From assembly GCF_000829445.1 (NCBI RefSeq), contig NZ_JXRQ01000018.1, forward strand, positions 62,001-126,000: a stretch of DNA of 64,000 nucleotides, written 5' to 3'. Under the pieces are notes generated by a model, which saw only the letters and a program-made list of their open reading frames with translations, had not been told where the DNA came from and did no database searches. The position numbers and the translations under genes are program-made. Of the stretch, positions 16,679 to 25,988 are shown piece after piece. Source of the stretch: Jeotgalibacillus alimentarius (lineage in GTDB: Bacteria > Bacillota > Bacilli > Bacillales > Jeotgalibacillaceae). Numbering within the stretch: position 1 is the first letter of the stretch; each line of letters begins with the position of its first letter.

Positions 16679-17737
16679 TGAAAGCATGGTTATTTCTTCA
16701 GCCATCTGAGTAATTGTATAAGAAGGTGGTGCATCATCCATTTTTTCGATCATCGACCACTGCTGATCTCTCAGCTGTCTGACTGCTGTAAGAAGCGTTT
16801 CTTCAGTCAGGTTTTCTTCTTCAAGCTTTAATGCAAAGCCCTGCTGCACAAAAGAGTCGGCATTGAGTATCTGATCTCCCCTGCTTGCCTCTTTCGAAAG
16901 CGGGATCAGTATCATCGGCTTTTTCAATGCTAAAAACTCGAAAATAGAATTAGAACCGGCTCTTGAAATAACCAGATCTGCTGCTGCTATCAGGTCCGGA
17001 AGTTCATCAGAAACAAACTCATACTGTATGTAATCAGGGTTATGATGATCAACCTTATTTCCCTTCCCACATAAATGAATAATGGAATAATGCTGAGTCA
17101 ATTCAGGAAGTGCACTTCGGACTGTAGCATTGATCCCTTTTGCCCCCAGGCTGCCACCCATTACGAGAATAACCGGTTTAGTCTGATCAATCCCTGAAAA
17201 AGCAATTCCTTTCTCTCTGGCTCCGGCAAATAATTCTTCTCTGATAATGGCACCTGCACAAGTAGACTTCTCTTTCGGAACATATTGCAGGGTATCCTGA
17301 AAGGTCGTATAAATCTTTGTGGCAAATGGCATTGCCAGCTTATTTGCAAGCCCGGGTGTGACATCGGATTCATGGATGGCAACAGGAACGCCTGCAAGTT
17401 TCGCCGCAAGCAAAACCGGTACAGAAACAAATCCACCTTTAGAAAAGATTACATCCGGTTTAATTTTTTTAATTTTTACAAACGCCTGAACTGTTCCAGC
17501 AAGCACTTTGAACGGATCAGTAAAATTTTTCATTGAAAAATATCGTCTCAATTTCCCGCTTGATATCCCGTAGTAAGGAACTTCAGGGAATTTCTTTGTA
17601 ATAATATCTTTTTCAATCCCATCGTGTGACCCTATATAAGAAACCTGCCAGTTGTTTTTCATAAATTCAGGTATGAGAGCTGTATTAACTGATACATGAC
17701 CAGCAGAGCCGCCTCCGGTGAATAAAATCTTCTTCAT
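16661..17737 (-). CDS. murG: MurG-like UDP-GlcNAc:lipid I N-acetylglucosaminyltransferase
   Basis: A 358-residue GT28 glycosyltransferase. MurG attaches GlcNAc to lipid I on the inner membrane face. The N-terminal loop [11 protein letters not shown] (about 8-18), [11 protein letters not shown] (about 99-109), [12 protein letters not shown] and [10 protein letters not shown] (about 194) match MurG. It lies outside a cell-wall (dcw) cluster and closest homologues of this kind occur as stand-alone copies in Bacillales, so it may be the only or a second MurG. The ATG has GGAGT-like complementarity; 50 bases separate it from the carotenoid cluster end. Confidence 0.9.
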   Translation of the reverse strand: MKKILFTGGGSAGHVSVNTALIPEFMKNNWQVSYIGSHDGIEKDIITKKFPEVPYYGISSGKLRRYFSMKNFTDPFKVLAGTVQAFVKIKKIKPDVIFSKGGFVSVPVLLAAKLAGVPVAIHESDVTPGLANKLAMPFATKIYTTFQDTLQYVPKEKSTCAGAIIREELFAGAREKGIAFSGIDQTKPVILVMGGSLGAKGINATVRSALPELTQHYSIIHLCGKGNKVDHHNPDYIQYEFVSDELPDLIAAADLVISRAGSNSIFEFLALKKPMILIPLSKEASRGDQILNADSFVQQGFALKLEEENLTEETLLTAVRQLRDQQWSMIEKMDDAPPSYTITQMAEEITMLSKKSGQ

Positions 17738-17787
17738 TTGTCTGTGACTCCAATCTAAAAATTCATTACGTTCCTATTATACCTGAT

Positions 17788-19260
17788 TCATTCGAAACGG
17801 AAAGAGCCGATATCAGAAATGATTGAATCCGCCACATTCATCCCACTCATCACAACCATCGGTGAGCCTCCGCCCGGGTGGGTGGACCCACCGGTGTAGT
17901 ATAAGTGTTTAACATATTTACTCTTATTTCCAGGTCTTAAAAACGCATCTTTCATTGAATTGGACGATAGACCGTAAATAGATCCTTTATAAGCTTTAAA
18001 CATCGATTTCAGTGTATCAGGTGTAAACACTTTTTCCACTTCGAGCTGTTCACTGATTGGGATCCCTTTACTTTCAAGTATGCGGTAAATCTTTTTCTTA
18101 TAACTCTCCACTGATTCTATAGAAGCAGCAGGCGCATTGACTAAAATGAATAAATTACTTCCTTTTGATACCGATTGATCGGTATAAGCGCTGTGGCTGA
18201 TATAGATGGTAGGGTCTTCAGGAAACCTTTTGTAAGTAAAAATATCTTCAAATTCCTTTTGATAATCTTCAGGAAAGTATACCTGGTGATGATGAATATC
18301 TGGCTGGTATGTTTTTAAGCCTGCTAAAATAACAAAAGCTGATATCGAGGGTTCGTATTGATCAAGTTTACGATTAGAAAGTCCTTTTCTATCAGATTCT
18401 TTAATCAGATTTCTGGTTGAAGTCACGTAGTCCCCATTTATGACAAGACGATCAAACTCATATAGAGCACCTGAATCAGTTTTTACTGCATAGGCGGTTT
18501 GATCTTTTATACATATTTCTACAGCGGTTTCACCGTAAATGATTTCACCGCCAAGCTTTTTAAAGACTTCCTCATATGACTTAGCTATTTGTGTGTTTCC
18601 ACCTTTCACTGTATACACACCTGATATCATTTCAAGATAAGCAATCATGGAAAAAGTGGCCGGTGTCTGATATGGAGAAGAGCCGATGTAAGTGGCATAC
18701 CGGTTAAAAACTTTCTGCAGGTGAGGATTAGAAAAATATTTTTTATTGAAATGTGCCAGTTTTTCAAAAGGCCGGACGGAAAAGAACGCTTTAGACATCG
18801 CAGGAGCCAGAAAGTCTTTGTATGAAGTAATGGCTTTTGGAAAGAAAGCTTCTTCTGAAAGCTTATACAAGCGTTCAACTACCTTCAGATAATCCCAGTA
18901 CCTGTATGCAGCATAAGGGTCAAGTTCTTTCAGCTGACTGATTACTTCATCAGCATGCACTGACTGGATAAAGGATGTACCATCATGAAATATATTCTTT
19001 GTATGTCTCTCAAGTCTCGTAAACGTGAGGTAATCATTCAAATGAAAACCTGTATCATTTAGTACGCGGTTAAAAACCCAAGGCATCGTGATCGTATTGG
19101 GACCAAAATCAAAACGGTAGTCTCCCAGTTCCACAGGCATCATTTTTCCACCCGGGTGTTGATTTTTTTCTATTATTGTTACCTGGAATCCTTTGGACTG
19201 CAGTCTGATGCCACAGGAGAGTCCACCAAGTCCTGCGCCAATTATACTGATTTTCTTCAA
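17788..19260 (-). CDS. Carotenoid desaturase/oxidase of the CrtN/CrtP family
   Basis: A 490-residue FAD flavoprotein of the phytoene desaturase family. The FAD dinucleotide-binding motif IIGAGLGGLSCGIRLQ is at about residues 6-21, with ConvergedGGKM at about 37-40, and the C-terminal family signature YYTGGSTHPGGGSPMV near residue 462. In C30 pathways such proteins are either CrtN (desaturase) or CrtP/CrtNb (terminal oxidase); which one this is cannot be told by eye. I start it at the TTG at 19258-19260 with GGGGAG upstream; its start overlaps the glycosyltransferase stop. Last gene of the four-gene cluster. Confidence 0.85.
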   Translation of the reverse strand: MKKISIIGAGLGGLSCGIRLQSKGFQVTIIEKNQHPGGKMMPVELGDYRFDFGPNTITMPWVFNRVLNDTGFHLNDYLTFTRLERHTKNIFHDGTSFIQSVHADEVISQLKELDPYAAYRYWDYLKVVERLYKLSEEAFFPKAITSYKDFLAPAMSKAFFSVRPFEKLAHFNKKYFSNPHLQKVFNRYATYIGSSPYQTPATFSMIAYLEMISGVYTVKGGNTQIAKSYEEVFKKLGGEIIYGETAVEICIKDQTAYAVKTDSGALYEFDRLVINGDYVTSTRNLIKESDRKGLSNRKLDQYEPSISAFVILAGLKTYQPDIHHHQVYFPEDYQKEFEDIFTYKRFPEDPTIYISHSAYTDQSVSKGSNLFILVNAPAASIESVESYKKKIYRILESKGIPISEQLEVEKVFTPDTLKSMFKAYKGSIYGLSSNSMKDAFLRPGNKSKYVKHLYYTGGSTHPGGGSPMVVMSGMNVADSIISDIGSFRFE

Positions 19261-20345
19261 TTGTATGTTCTCCCCTTCCACGTATAACCTTTTCCGGTTA
19301 AGCTTTTTCTCATTGAAGCCAGTAATAAAATCACTAATGCAACCGCCGATAGAGGCATATATAGGAAGTGAAATTTCGTTTGACCGGTTGAAAGGTCAAT
19401 CACAAAAACCTGCAGGAAAACGATCATCAGCGGAACAATCCACATATAGTTTTCGACCAAGATACCTGTGATCGCAAGCGGTAATGGTAAAAAGTAAAAA
19501 CACAAGTAAAATACCGAAACGGCTACAGCAGCAGGTACATTCCTGCCGAGTCCAGTAAAAATGTTCTTACTAAACCCTTCCCAAACTTCACTATTCGTCT
19601 CATACATATCACATGTTATATGACTTGATACATTGCTTAAAATACATGTATAGCCTTCACTTTTAAGGTGTCTTGTAATATGTATATCTTCAACCAGAGA
19701 ACTTTTAACCGATTCATGTCCACTCGACTTGAAGTACGCTTCTTTTTCAAACAACATAAAAGCACCATGTGCAGCAGTAAATGCAGGCAGTGTTGTGTAA
19801 TTAGCCATAAAGTTAGGCAGATGAAAGAACACGAAGAAATGCTGAAGAGGCACGAGCAGTTTTGCTAAAAAAGAATGAGCCGGAAACTTTGGAAACCCGG
19901 TTATCAGTGCCGCATTTTTCTTTTTTAATAAATATAAGGCCCGTGAAACAGCTCGTTGATCCAGCCTGAGATCAGCATCTACGAAACAAAGGAAATCACC
20001 ATTTGCCTCTTTGCTTAACTGATGACATGCATGTACTTTACCAACCCAATTTTCAGGTAACGGTCTTCCATTCATCACTTTGATGCTATCCCCGTATGAT
20101 GATAGAATCTCAGCGGTCCGATCCTCAGACTGGTCATTCAGTACAATGACTTCCCGGTTGAGATAATCAGAGCGCAAAACAGAATCGATGACCCCTTTGA
20201 CATTTTTCTCCTCATTTCTCATAGGAATCAGAAATGATACTTTAGAAGATTCATTTTCAACAGCTTTTTTCAAACGTGGCATCGTAAAAATATTGATGAT
20301 GGTAACGAATAAAAACAATAGCAGAATAAATATGTAAATAATCAT
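19257..20345 (-). CDS. crtQ: Family 2 glycosyltransferase, CrtQ-like (diaponeurosporenoate glucosylation)
   Basis: A 362-residue membrane glycosyltransferase. An N-terminal membrane segment (1-20) precedes a GT2 domain with SFLIPMRNEE (about 36-45), the D-x-D metal site CFVDADLRL (about 116-124) and EDIHITRHL (about 218). Three to four hydrophobic segments close the C-terminus. It resembles staphylococcal CrtQ, which esterifies glucose to a C30 carotenoid acid. The neighbouring desaturase and acyltransferase make a glycosyl-acyl carotenoid acid pathway likely, as in staphyloxanthin or planococcal pigments. ATG start after GAAGG. Confidence 0.8.
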   Translation of the reverse strand: MIIYIFILLLFLFVTIINIFTMPRLKKAVENESSKVSFLIPMRNEEKNVKGVIDSVLRSDYLNREVIVLNDQSEDRTAEILSSYGDSIKVMNGRPLPENWVGKVHACHQLSKEANGDFLCFVDADLRLDQRAVSRALYLLKKKNAALITGFPKFPAHSFLAKLLVPLQHFFVFFHLPNFMANYTTLPAFTAAHGAFMLFEKEAYFKSSGHESVKSSLVEDIHITRHLKSEGYTCILSNVSSHITCDMYETNSEVWEGFSKNIFTGLGRNVPAAVAVSVFYLCFYFLPLPLAITGILVENYMWIVPLMIVFLQVFVIDLSTGQTKFHFLYMPLSAVALVILLLASMRKSLTGKGYTWKGRTYN

Positions 20346-20375
20346 TTTCAGCCTTCTTTCGATTTCCGGCTTTCA

Positions 20376-21080
20376 TTATTTCCTCTTTAAAAATTCCAGC
20401 CATTCACTTGAGGTTTTAAATCCTTTTATAAATAATTCGTATGTATCTGTTTTCTCATGGACGATATCAGATTTTAATTGATCCAGATTCCTTTCAAGAA
20501 GCATACGCAGGCTGTTACTTTTCTGCTCCCGTGTTAATCCGTTGAGTGCATCTTTATCTGCAGACTCACCAATTGAAATGAATAGTTCCGGGCGCTGATC
20601 ATGTCTGAAAGTATAGTAGCAGGAGACTGGAATAATTTCTGTCTCAGGTGTTTTTTCAAGCAGGTAAGCAGGTCCGTTCATAAATGATAATGGTCTTTTC
20701 TCGAGGTGTTCTTCCCTTCCCTGCGGAAAAATCCAGACGGACTGCTTTTCATTAAGACGGGCATCAGCAAACTGCAGGCTGCGAATAATCGATTTCGGGG
20801 AAGCTGGATCGACTGGAAAAGCTCCGATCTTTGAAAAGAATGAAAACTTTTCCATCCCTTCTTTACTCATCATCGCATAGGCATTCTCTTTCAAATGATA
20901 TCGGTTCAAATAAAAAACAATCAGTCCATCCCACCAGCTCGAATGATTAATGATATATAGCTTTGAGCCCTCAGTATGAGACTGTCTATCTTTAAGATGT
21001 ACCCTATAGAAGTGCTTTTTTAACTGCCACTTTAAATAAGCCCCCAGAACCTTTTCAGTTTTTCCGGATTTTTGATTCAT
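20376..21080 (-). CDS. PlsC-like acyltransferase of the carotenoid cluster
   Basis: A 234-residue lysophospholipid-type acyltransferase. The catalytic H-x4-D motif is modified to NHSSWWDG (about residues 42-49), and the second block is FPQGREEH (about 114). These fit the PlsC superfamily, which moves acyl groups to hydroxyls. By position it probably acylates the sugar of a glycosylated carotenoid, the role CrtO plays in Staphylococcus, though CrtO is a different family. The ATG has AGGAGG 7 bases before it and overlaps the upstream gene by 26 bases. Confidence 0.8.
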   Translation of the reverse strand: MNQKSGKTEKVLGAYLKWQLKKHFYRVHLKDRQSHTEGSKLYIINHSSWWDGLIVFYLNRYHLKENAYAMMSKEGMEKFSFFSKIGAFPVDPASPKSIIRSLQFADARLNEKQSVWIFPQGREEHLEKRPLSFMNGPAYLLEKTPETEIIPVSCYYTFRHDQRPELFISIGESADKDALNGLTREQKSNSLRMLLERNLDQLKSDIVHEKTDTYELFIKGFKTSSEWLEFLKRK

Positions 21081-21831
21081 TAGAGAACCTCCTGCTGAAT
21101 AAAAGGTAGATAAAATATGTGATTGCAAGACCTGATGCTGTAACAGCTACTGCGAGATAAAGCTGGTAAGCGAGTGCTGTAATCACAAACATAATGATCA
21201 TCATAAAATAAAGCCAGTTTGTACGTTTTGTCCATGATTCAGACGTTGGTGTATGCGTAAGAAAATAGACGACAATCTGAATAATGAAAGATACATAGAA
21301 CCATGCAAGGAAGTTCTGTGTCGGTATATCATAATAAGGTCCTGTATCATCCCACACCCAATACTGCTTTGCCTGATAAGCTACAGGGTCGATAATCAGA
21401 TCCATACACACTGCCAGAAGTGACGTGACAAAAGCAAAAAACAACCCTTTTTTAATACTTTTCGGCTGTTCCAACAGTCGGTGCATCAAACTGAGTGAAG
21501 TAAATATGACCATTACCCATGCGAACCCTATCGTTAAAGGCACTCCGAAAATCTGAATGCCAAAATCCTGTTCATAGTGGTAAGCGCCAAAAATAATGCC
21601 ATACTTGACTCCTAATGATTCTGCCCACATTGTAAAAGCCATAATGATGACACTGATGACGATCCCTTTGATTAGACCTAACACTTTTGTTGAATAATAG
21701 ATTGCCAGGATCCCTGCCAAGTATAAAAATACTGCATTTGCCCATTCGAGAAATGGCGGAAGCAGATCAAAAGCAACCAGTACCACACCGATTACATACC
21801 ATACGATAAATATTTTCCAGACATTATTCAT
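21055..21831 (-). CDS. CruF-like carotenoid biosynthesis membrane protein
   Basis: A 258-residue protein with about eight hydrophobic segments, matching the carotenoid biosynthesis protein family (DUF422) to which CruF 1,2-hydratases belong. Conserved-looking polar spots within membrane segments are WAESLGVKYGIIFGAYHY (about 64-81), CMDLIIDPVAY (about 137-147) and YWVWDDTGPYYDIPTQNFLAW (in part). It may hydrate a psi-end of the C30 carotenoid. I start it at the second ATG (21829-21831), which has GGTGA before it. First gene of the cluster; divergent from the MATE gene. Confidence 0.75.
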   Translation of the reverse strand: MNNVWKIFIVWYVIGVVLVAFDLLPPFLEWANAVFLYLAGILAIYYSTKVLGLIKGIVISVIIMAFTMWAESLGVKYGIIFGAYHYEQDFGIQIFGVPLTIGFAWVMVIFTSLSLMHRLLEQPKSIKKGLFFAFVTSLLAVCMDLIIDPVAYQAKQYWVWDDTGPYYDIPTQNFLAWFYVSFIIQIVVYFLTHTPTSESWTKRTNWLYFMMIIMFVITALAYQLYLAVAVTASGLAITYFIYLLFSRRFSNESKIRKN

Positions 21832-21929
21832 GACGTCACCATCCAAAACTATTTGTTATAAAACTGTGTTATAATTCTCTGAGGTTTAAATATGAGTACT
21901 TTTATAGAGAGAAAGAGAGCTGGGTCTCA

Positions 21930-23291
21930 ATGGAACAAACGTTTACCATGAAACAAAAGTTAAAACAGTTTTCATTTATTCTAATACCAATTCTGGTCAC
22001 TCAACTTGGACTTTTTGCAATGAATTTCTTTGATACAATTATGTCCGGTCAGTATTCGACTGCTGATCTTGCAGGAGTAGCAATCGGCTCGTCCCTCTGG
22101 ATGCCTGTCTTTACAGGACTGTCGGGAATTCTGCTGGCTGTTACCCCGATTGTCGCACAGCTGGTTGGTGCGAAAGAAGAAAAATATGTAAGGAACACAG
22201 TGATACAGGGTGTCTACCTGGCCGTTATTATGGCAGTGATTATTCTGGTAATCGGTTTTATTGTTGTAGGACCAATCTTATCAATAATGAATATAGAACC
22301 AGAAGTCAGAAGGGTTGCCGGCCTTTATCTTGCAGCTTTATCTGTCGGTATTATCCCTCTGTTTATCTATAACGTGCTGAGATCTTTTATTGATGCACTC
22401 GGGTTTACCAGGGTCACGATGTATGTAACGCTTATGTCATTACCGATTAATGTTGTATTTAATTATATTCTTATATTCGGAAAGCTCGGACTTCCTGCTC
22501 TTGGCGGTGTTGGTGCCGGTGTCGCTTCAGCCACCACTTACTGGCTGATCTGTCTGATTTCAGTACTGATTGTTCATCGGAACCGACCATTCAGTTTATA
22601 TCATGTGTTCAGACAAAAGGCTGCATTTGATTTTTCAAAATGGAAGGAAATATTGTTAATCGGGATTCCAATCGGTTTTTCAATATTTTTTGAAACGAGT
22701 ATATTTTCAGCAGTAACTTTATTTATGAGTGTATACTCAACTGAAGTCATCGCTGCACATCAGGCTGCTATCAATTTTTCTTCATTTCTTTATATGATCC
22801 CTCTCAGCATCTCTATGGCACTGACAATTGTTGTAGGCTTTGAAGCTGGTGCAGGAAGAATGCGTGATGCGAAATTATACAGTTATATGGGTGTGACAAT
22901 AGCTGTATTAATTGCGGCTACGGGTGGTGTGTTAACGTACTTCTTCCGCGATGCGGTGGCAGGTATATATGTAACAGATCGTGAAGTGATTAACCTGACT
23001 GCCCAATTCTTAATTTTTGCCGTTCTGTTTCAGCTGTCTGATGCAATACAGGCACCTGTACAGGGAGTTTTAAGAGGCTATAAAGATGTTAATATCACTT
23101 TAATCATGACAATGATTTCTTATTGGGTGATCGGTCTGCCTGTCGGTTATTTACTGGCAAACTATACCAACTGGTCCTATTTCGGCTATTGGATCGGTTT
23201 GATTGCAGGTCTGACGGCAGGTGCCATCACACTGACAATCAGAATGATCCTGATTCAACGAAAAAAAATGAAGGCAGCTCCCGGGGCATAA
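21930..23291 (+). CDS. MATE-family multidrug efflux transporter
   Basis: A 453-residue membrane protein with 12 hydrophobic segments in two halves. The N-terminal half shows GLFAMNFFDTIMSGQYSTADLAGVA, typical of NorM-type MATE pumps that expel cationic drugs against Na+ or H+. The second half begins near residue 235 (LLIGIPIGFSIFFETSIF). TATAAT is present 55 bases upstream but without a good -35 box. The start ATG has a modest ribosome site. It faces away from the carotenoid cluster and ends in a strong terminator. Confidence 0.9.
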   Translation: MEQTFTMKQKLKQFSFILIPILVTQLGLFAMNFFDTIMSGQYSTADLAGVAIGSSLWMPVFTGLSGILLAVTPIVAQLVGAKEEKYVRNTVIQGVYLAVIMAVIILVIGFIVVGPILSIMNIEPEVRRVAGLYLAALSVGIIPLFIYNVLRSFIDALGFTRVTMYVTLMSLPINVVFNYILIFGKLGLPALGGVGAGVASATTYWLICLISVLIVHRNRPFSLYHVFRQKAAFDFSKWKEILLIGIPIGFSIFFETSIFSAVTLFMSVYSTEVIAAHQAAINFSSFLYMIPLSISMALTIVVGFEAGAGRMRDAKLYSYMGVTIAVLIAATGGVLTYFFRDAVAGIYVTDREVINLTAQFLIFAVLFQLSDAIQAPVQGVLRGYKDVNITLIMTMISYWVIGLPVGYLLANYTNWSYFGYWIGLIAGLTAGAITLTIRMILIQRKKMKAAPGA

Positions 23292-23306
23292 CCGGGAGCT
23301 TTTTTA
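23276..23306 (+). terminator. Terminator of the MATE gene
   Basis: AGCTCCCGG and CCGGGAGCT form a 9-bp stem around the stop codon, followed by TTTTTTAT. Confidence 0.92.
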
Positions 23307-24077
23307 TTTCCGATACACTTTTCCTAACACATCTTTACCGCCGGTGACCGGAATGATAGCTCCGGTAATAAAACTTGAGTCATCTTGAATTAAGAATTTC
23401 AAGATGCGTGCGATATCCTCACCTGTGCCTGGTCTGCCCACGGGGTTATCATGATCATCCGACCCTTTGCTATCTGCAATATCACGTTCTTTCCAATCCC
23501 CTTCGATATCACCTGGACAGATCATGTTCGCAGTAATGCCGTTTTCTGCTTCCTCAAGAGCGATTGTTTTTGTAAGAGAAGCAAGCCCGCTCTTAGCTGA
23601 TGCAAATGCTGATCTGTAGATCCATCCTGACACATTGTCCACTCTGTCATAACCAAAAGTAATGAGCCTGCCCCACTTTTTCTTTCTCATCATCGGAACA
23701 ATATGCTTGGATAAATAAAATACAGCGTTTAGATTTCCATTAATCATATTGTCCCATTCCTCATATGAATAGTCTGACATTTTTTTGCGTTCAGCAATAT
23801 AGGGTCCCGCATTATGAATTAAAATATCGATTGACTGAATATGCTGCGCACTTAATTGATTCAGTAAGGACATACTGCCTTCTTTAGAAGCAATATCTGC
23901 TTTAATAGCCACACACTGCTTTGAACTGGCTCTGCTGAGTTCAGATACTAATTCTTCTGCCTGCTGATCATCCGACCTGTAATTGATTATCACTCTATAA
24001 CCTGACGATGCGAGCAGTTTTGCAGTGTAACTGCCGATACCTTTTGACCCACCGGTTATTAATACTGTTTTCTCCAT
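23304..24077 (-). CDS. FabG-like SDR with a degenerate catalytic site
   Basis: A 257-residue short-chain dehydrogenase. The cofactor motif TGGSKGIG is at the N-terminus and NAGPYIAERK (about 90) is the usual NAG motif. In the active-site block RSAFASAKSG the Tyr of YxxxK is replaced by Phe, and the usual catalytic Ser segment reads LITFGYDRVDN with no Ser in register. The rest (ITANMICPGDI, ITGAIIPVTGG) is normal. Similar proteins with the same change are remembered from Bacillus (YtkK-like), so this may be a family trait. I prefer the ATG at 24075-24077. Function unknown. Confidence 0.8.
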   Translation of the reverse strand: MEKTVLITGGSKGIGSYTAKLLASSGYRVIINYRSDDQQAEELVSELSRASSKQCVAIKADIASKEGSMSLLNQLSAQHIQSIDILIHNAGPYIAERKKMSDYSYEEWDNMINGNLNAVFYLSKHIVPMMRKKKWGRLITFGYDRVDNVSGWIYRSAFASAKSGLASLTKTIALEEAENGITANMICPGDIEGDWKERDIADSKGSDDHDNPVGRPGTGEDIARILKFLIQDDSSFITGAIIPVTGGKDVLGKVYRK

Positions 24078-24151
24078 TGACGTCAACTCCACACAAGATT
24101 CTTATCATCATTGTATGAATAAAAGATTCATGAAAGCAACTAATAACACGT

Positions 24152-25245
24152 TCAGTCAATGATTCCTGTACTTGAAATAGACATATCAACCTCCACTTCT
24201 ACTGGAAGTTGTGAAAATTTCTCATGCCATTCTTTTTCATCCCACTCATCAGGCATTAATGCAGCTGTCATTCTCCCAATCCCCAGAATATCAGATTGAT
24301 TTTCCTTTAAAATTGTAAACAGGTCTTCTGTATCCTTCTTTAATGTTTTTTCCCACCATGATTCTATTGAATCTAACTTTTTTGTCCCGACAAGATGATC
24401 AGGTCCATACTCTGCTACTGCTCCTTTCAGCTTTATTTTTACTGAGATTCTGAAAGGATCTTTAAGTAGCTTAAGGCTGGTCTTTGTGTTTTTAAATTCC
24501 ATCGTCATATAATTTGATACTTCAGGTTCTTTGTCTTCTGAATATTTTCTCGTCATACGTACTACTCTGTCGGTCTTATTTCTAAGTACATTGAATATTG
24601 TACTTTGGTCATGATTCAAGAATGTTCCTGTATATTTATCTTTACTGAAGAGTGAAGTTCCAATAGCTTCTGCCCTCTTAAGTTCATCTCTATACACTAG
24701 TAAAGGTATAAATAAGTCTATACCCGGGTCCAGCAGGATTGTACATGCGTGCTGTAAAGTCATCTTCGGTATGACATTGATAATTTCTGAGCTTTCAAGC
24801 AGACCGGCGTAGTATTCCGATTTGTTTTTCTGTGAATCAATCGGCTGATTCAATAGCTCTTTAGCTGAGGTATCGGTCATAGCCAGTCTGGCATTTAGAT
24901 GGTGTCTTGGGTCTCTGTATATAACATCTATATAGGGATAAATTTTATCCTCAGCGAGATCCTTCCCCAAAACTACGACCTGAAGTTTTGAAAAATCTAT
25001 ATGCTCAGCAACGATTGTATCCAAATGATATCTGCTGTCACGAACAGTTTTATTATTGGTTGATAGAACGTTTACCGTTTCAACCATCTCATCAACTGGA
25101 GGAGCAACTGAAGTAGTTTCTTCTGATCCATCTTTCAGCACATCATACCCTACAGTGTAAATAAGCTGAACATCTTTTAATAAATTCTGATCCCAGCAGC
25201 TATCAGGAGACAAACACATAATAAAATCAAAATATATTTTTTCAA
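24152..25245 (-). pseudogene. gerC: Remnant Ger(x)C-family germinant receptor lipoprotein, frameshifted at the signal peptide
   Basis: The open frame covers most of a GerC-type protein: CWDQNLLKDVQLIYTVGYD at the mature N-terminus and the C-terminal VKIKLKGAVAEYG...ESWWEK domain. In the correct frame upstream, a TTG at 25243-25245 with GGGAG before it begins MKKYILILLCVCLLIA, a lipoprotein signal peptide. That frame breaks near 25199, where a single base seems to be missing, so the signal peptide and the CWDQ lipid-anchor Cys lie in different frames. Unless this is a sequencing error, a normal exported GerC is not made. Confidence 0.75.
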
Positions 25246-25254
25246 TTATCTCCC

Positions 25255-25898
25255 ACCCTTTGAATGCCAGATCGATATCAATTGCCTGCAATCTCATCAT
25301 GTATTCTTCGACATGCATCGGATCAGCAATATCATTTAAGTAAATCAGTGCACCTTTGGTATTTGAATATGATCCAATCGTAAAATATCTAATAACCAGG
25401 TGAGAACTTTTTAATCTTATTCTGATCAGGTTTAGATTAACAATCAGATTTTCATTGAATCCTGTATGAGAACCTCTGACAATCTGTTCATTTTTCGGTT
25501 CCTGAAGAGAGCGCTGAAAACCTTCAAGGACTTAATACTTGTTATTGTCCAGGTGCCCCGTCATTGAATACAATAAGCGTTTCGCCACTTAGCAGAATAT
25601 CAATAGCGGCGGCAATCGAGAGGTTTGAAGCCTGCTGTTTTATATCCACCGTATCCGGAAGTTCTTCAGTTTTCCAAAACATTTCAGACATCCATTCAAG
25701 CAGGCTGCTCTGTTTCTGTGAATCAATCAGTGATTCATAATAGAGCAGTACAGTCTGCTTATCGAGGTAATCAAGTACAACTGTTGTCAGGTCATCCGTA
25801 TTTCCGGAACTGTAATCAATTTGTTCAATTATTTCATTAAAATTTTTACAATCTTTAATCAGCTGCAGTTGTTTAAACCTTTTCTGATCTTTTTTCAT
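25255..25898 (-). pseudogene. gerA: Truncated and interrupted gerA-type germinant receptor A gene
   Basis: The intact start (MKKDQKRFKQLQLIKDCKNF) and 118 codons match the N-terminal region of GerA, up to LLSGETLIVFNDGA. The frame then shifts near 25545. The continuing GerA sequence, VLEGFQRSLQEPKNEQIVRG and NTKGALIYLNDIAD, lies in another frame from 25531 to about 25260, directly behind an in-frame TAA (25532-25534). All membrane segments of GerA are gone, and the sequence runs straight into the gerC ribosome site. No gerB is present. One insertion, one nonsense codon and one large deletion are therefore visible. Confidence 0.8.
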
Positions 25899-25952
25899 AT
25901 AGACACATCCTTATAATCAGTATGTCTGCAGAAAGAAAAATTTAATCAAAAA

Positions 25953-25974
25953 AACTCCCCTTAAAGGAGAGTTT
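25953..25974 (-). terminator. Terminator of the CAP-domain gene
   Basis: AACTC(T)CC-TTTAA-GG(G)GAGTT with a U run on the minus strand, between the CAP gene stop and the gerA remnant start. Confidence 0.8.
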
Positions 25975-25988
25975 TTAATTAAGATATA

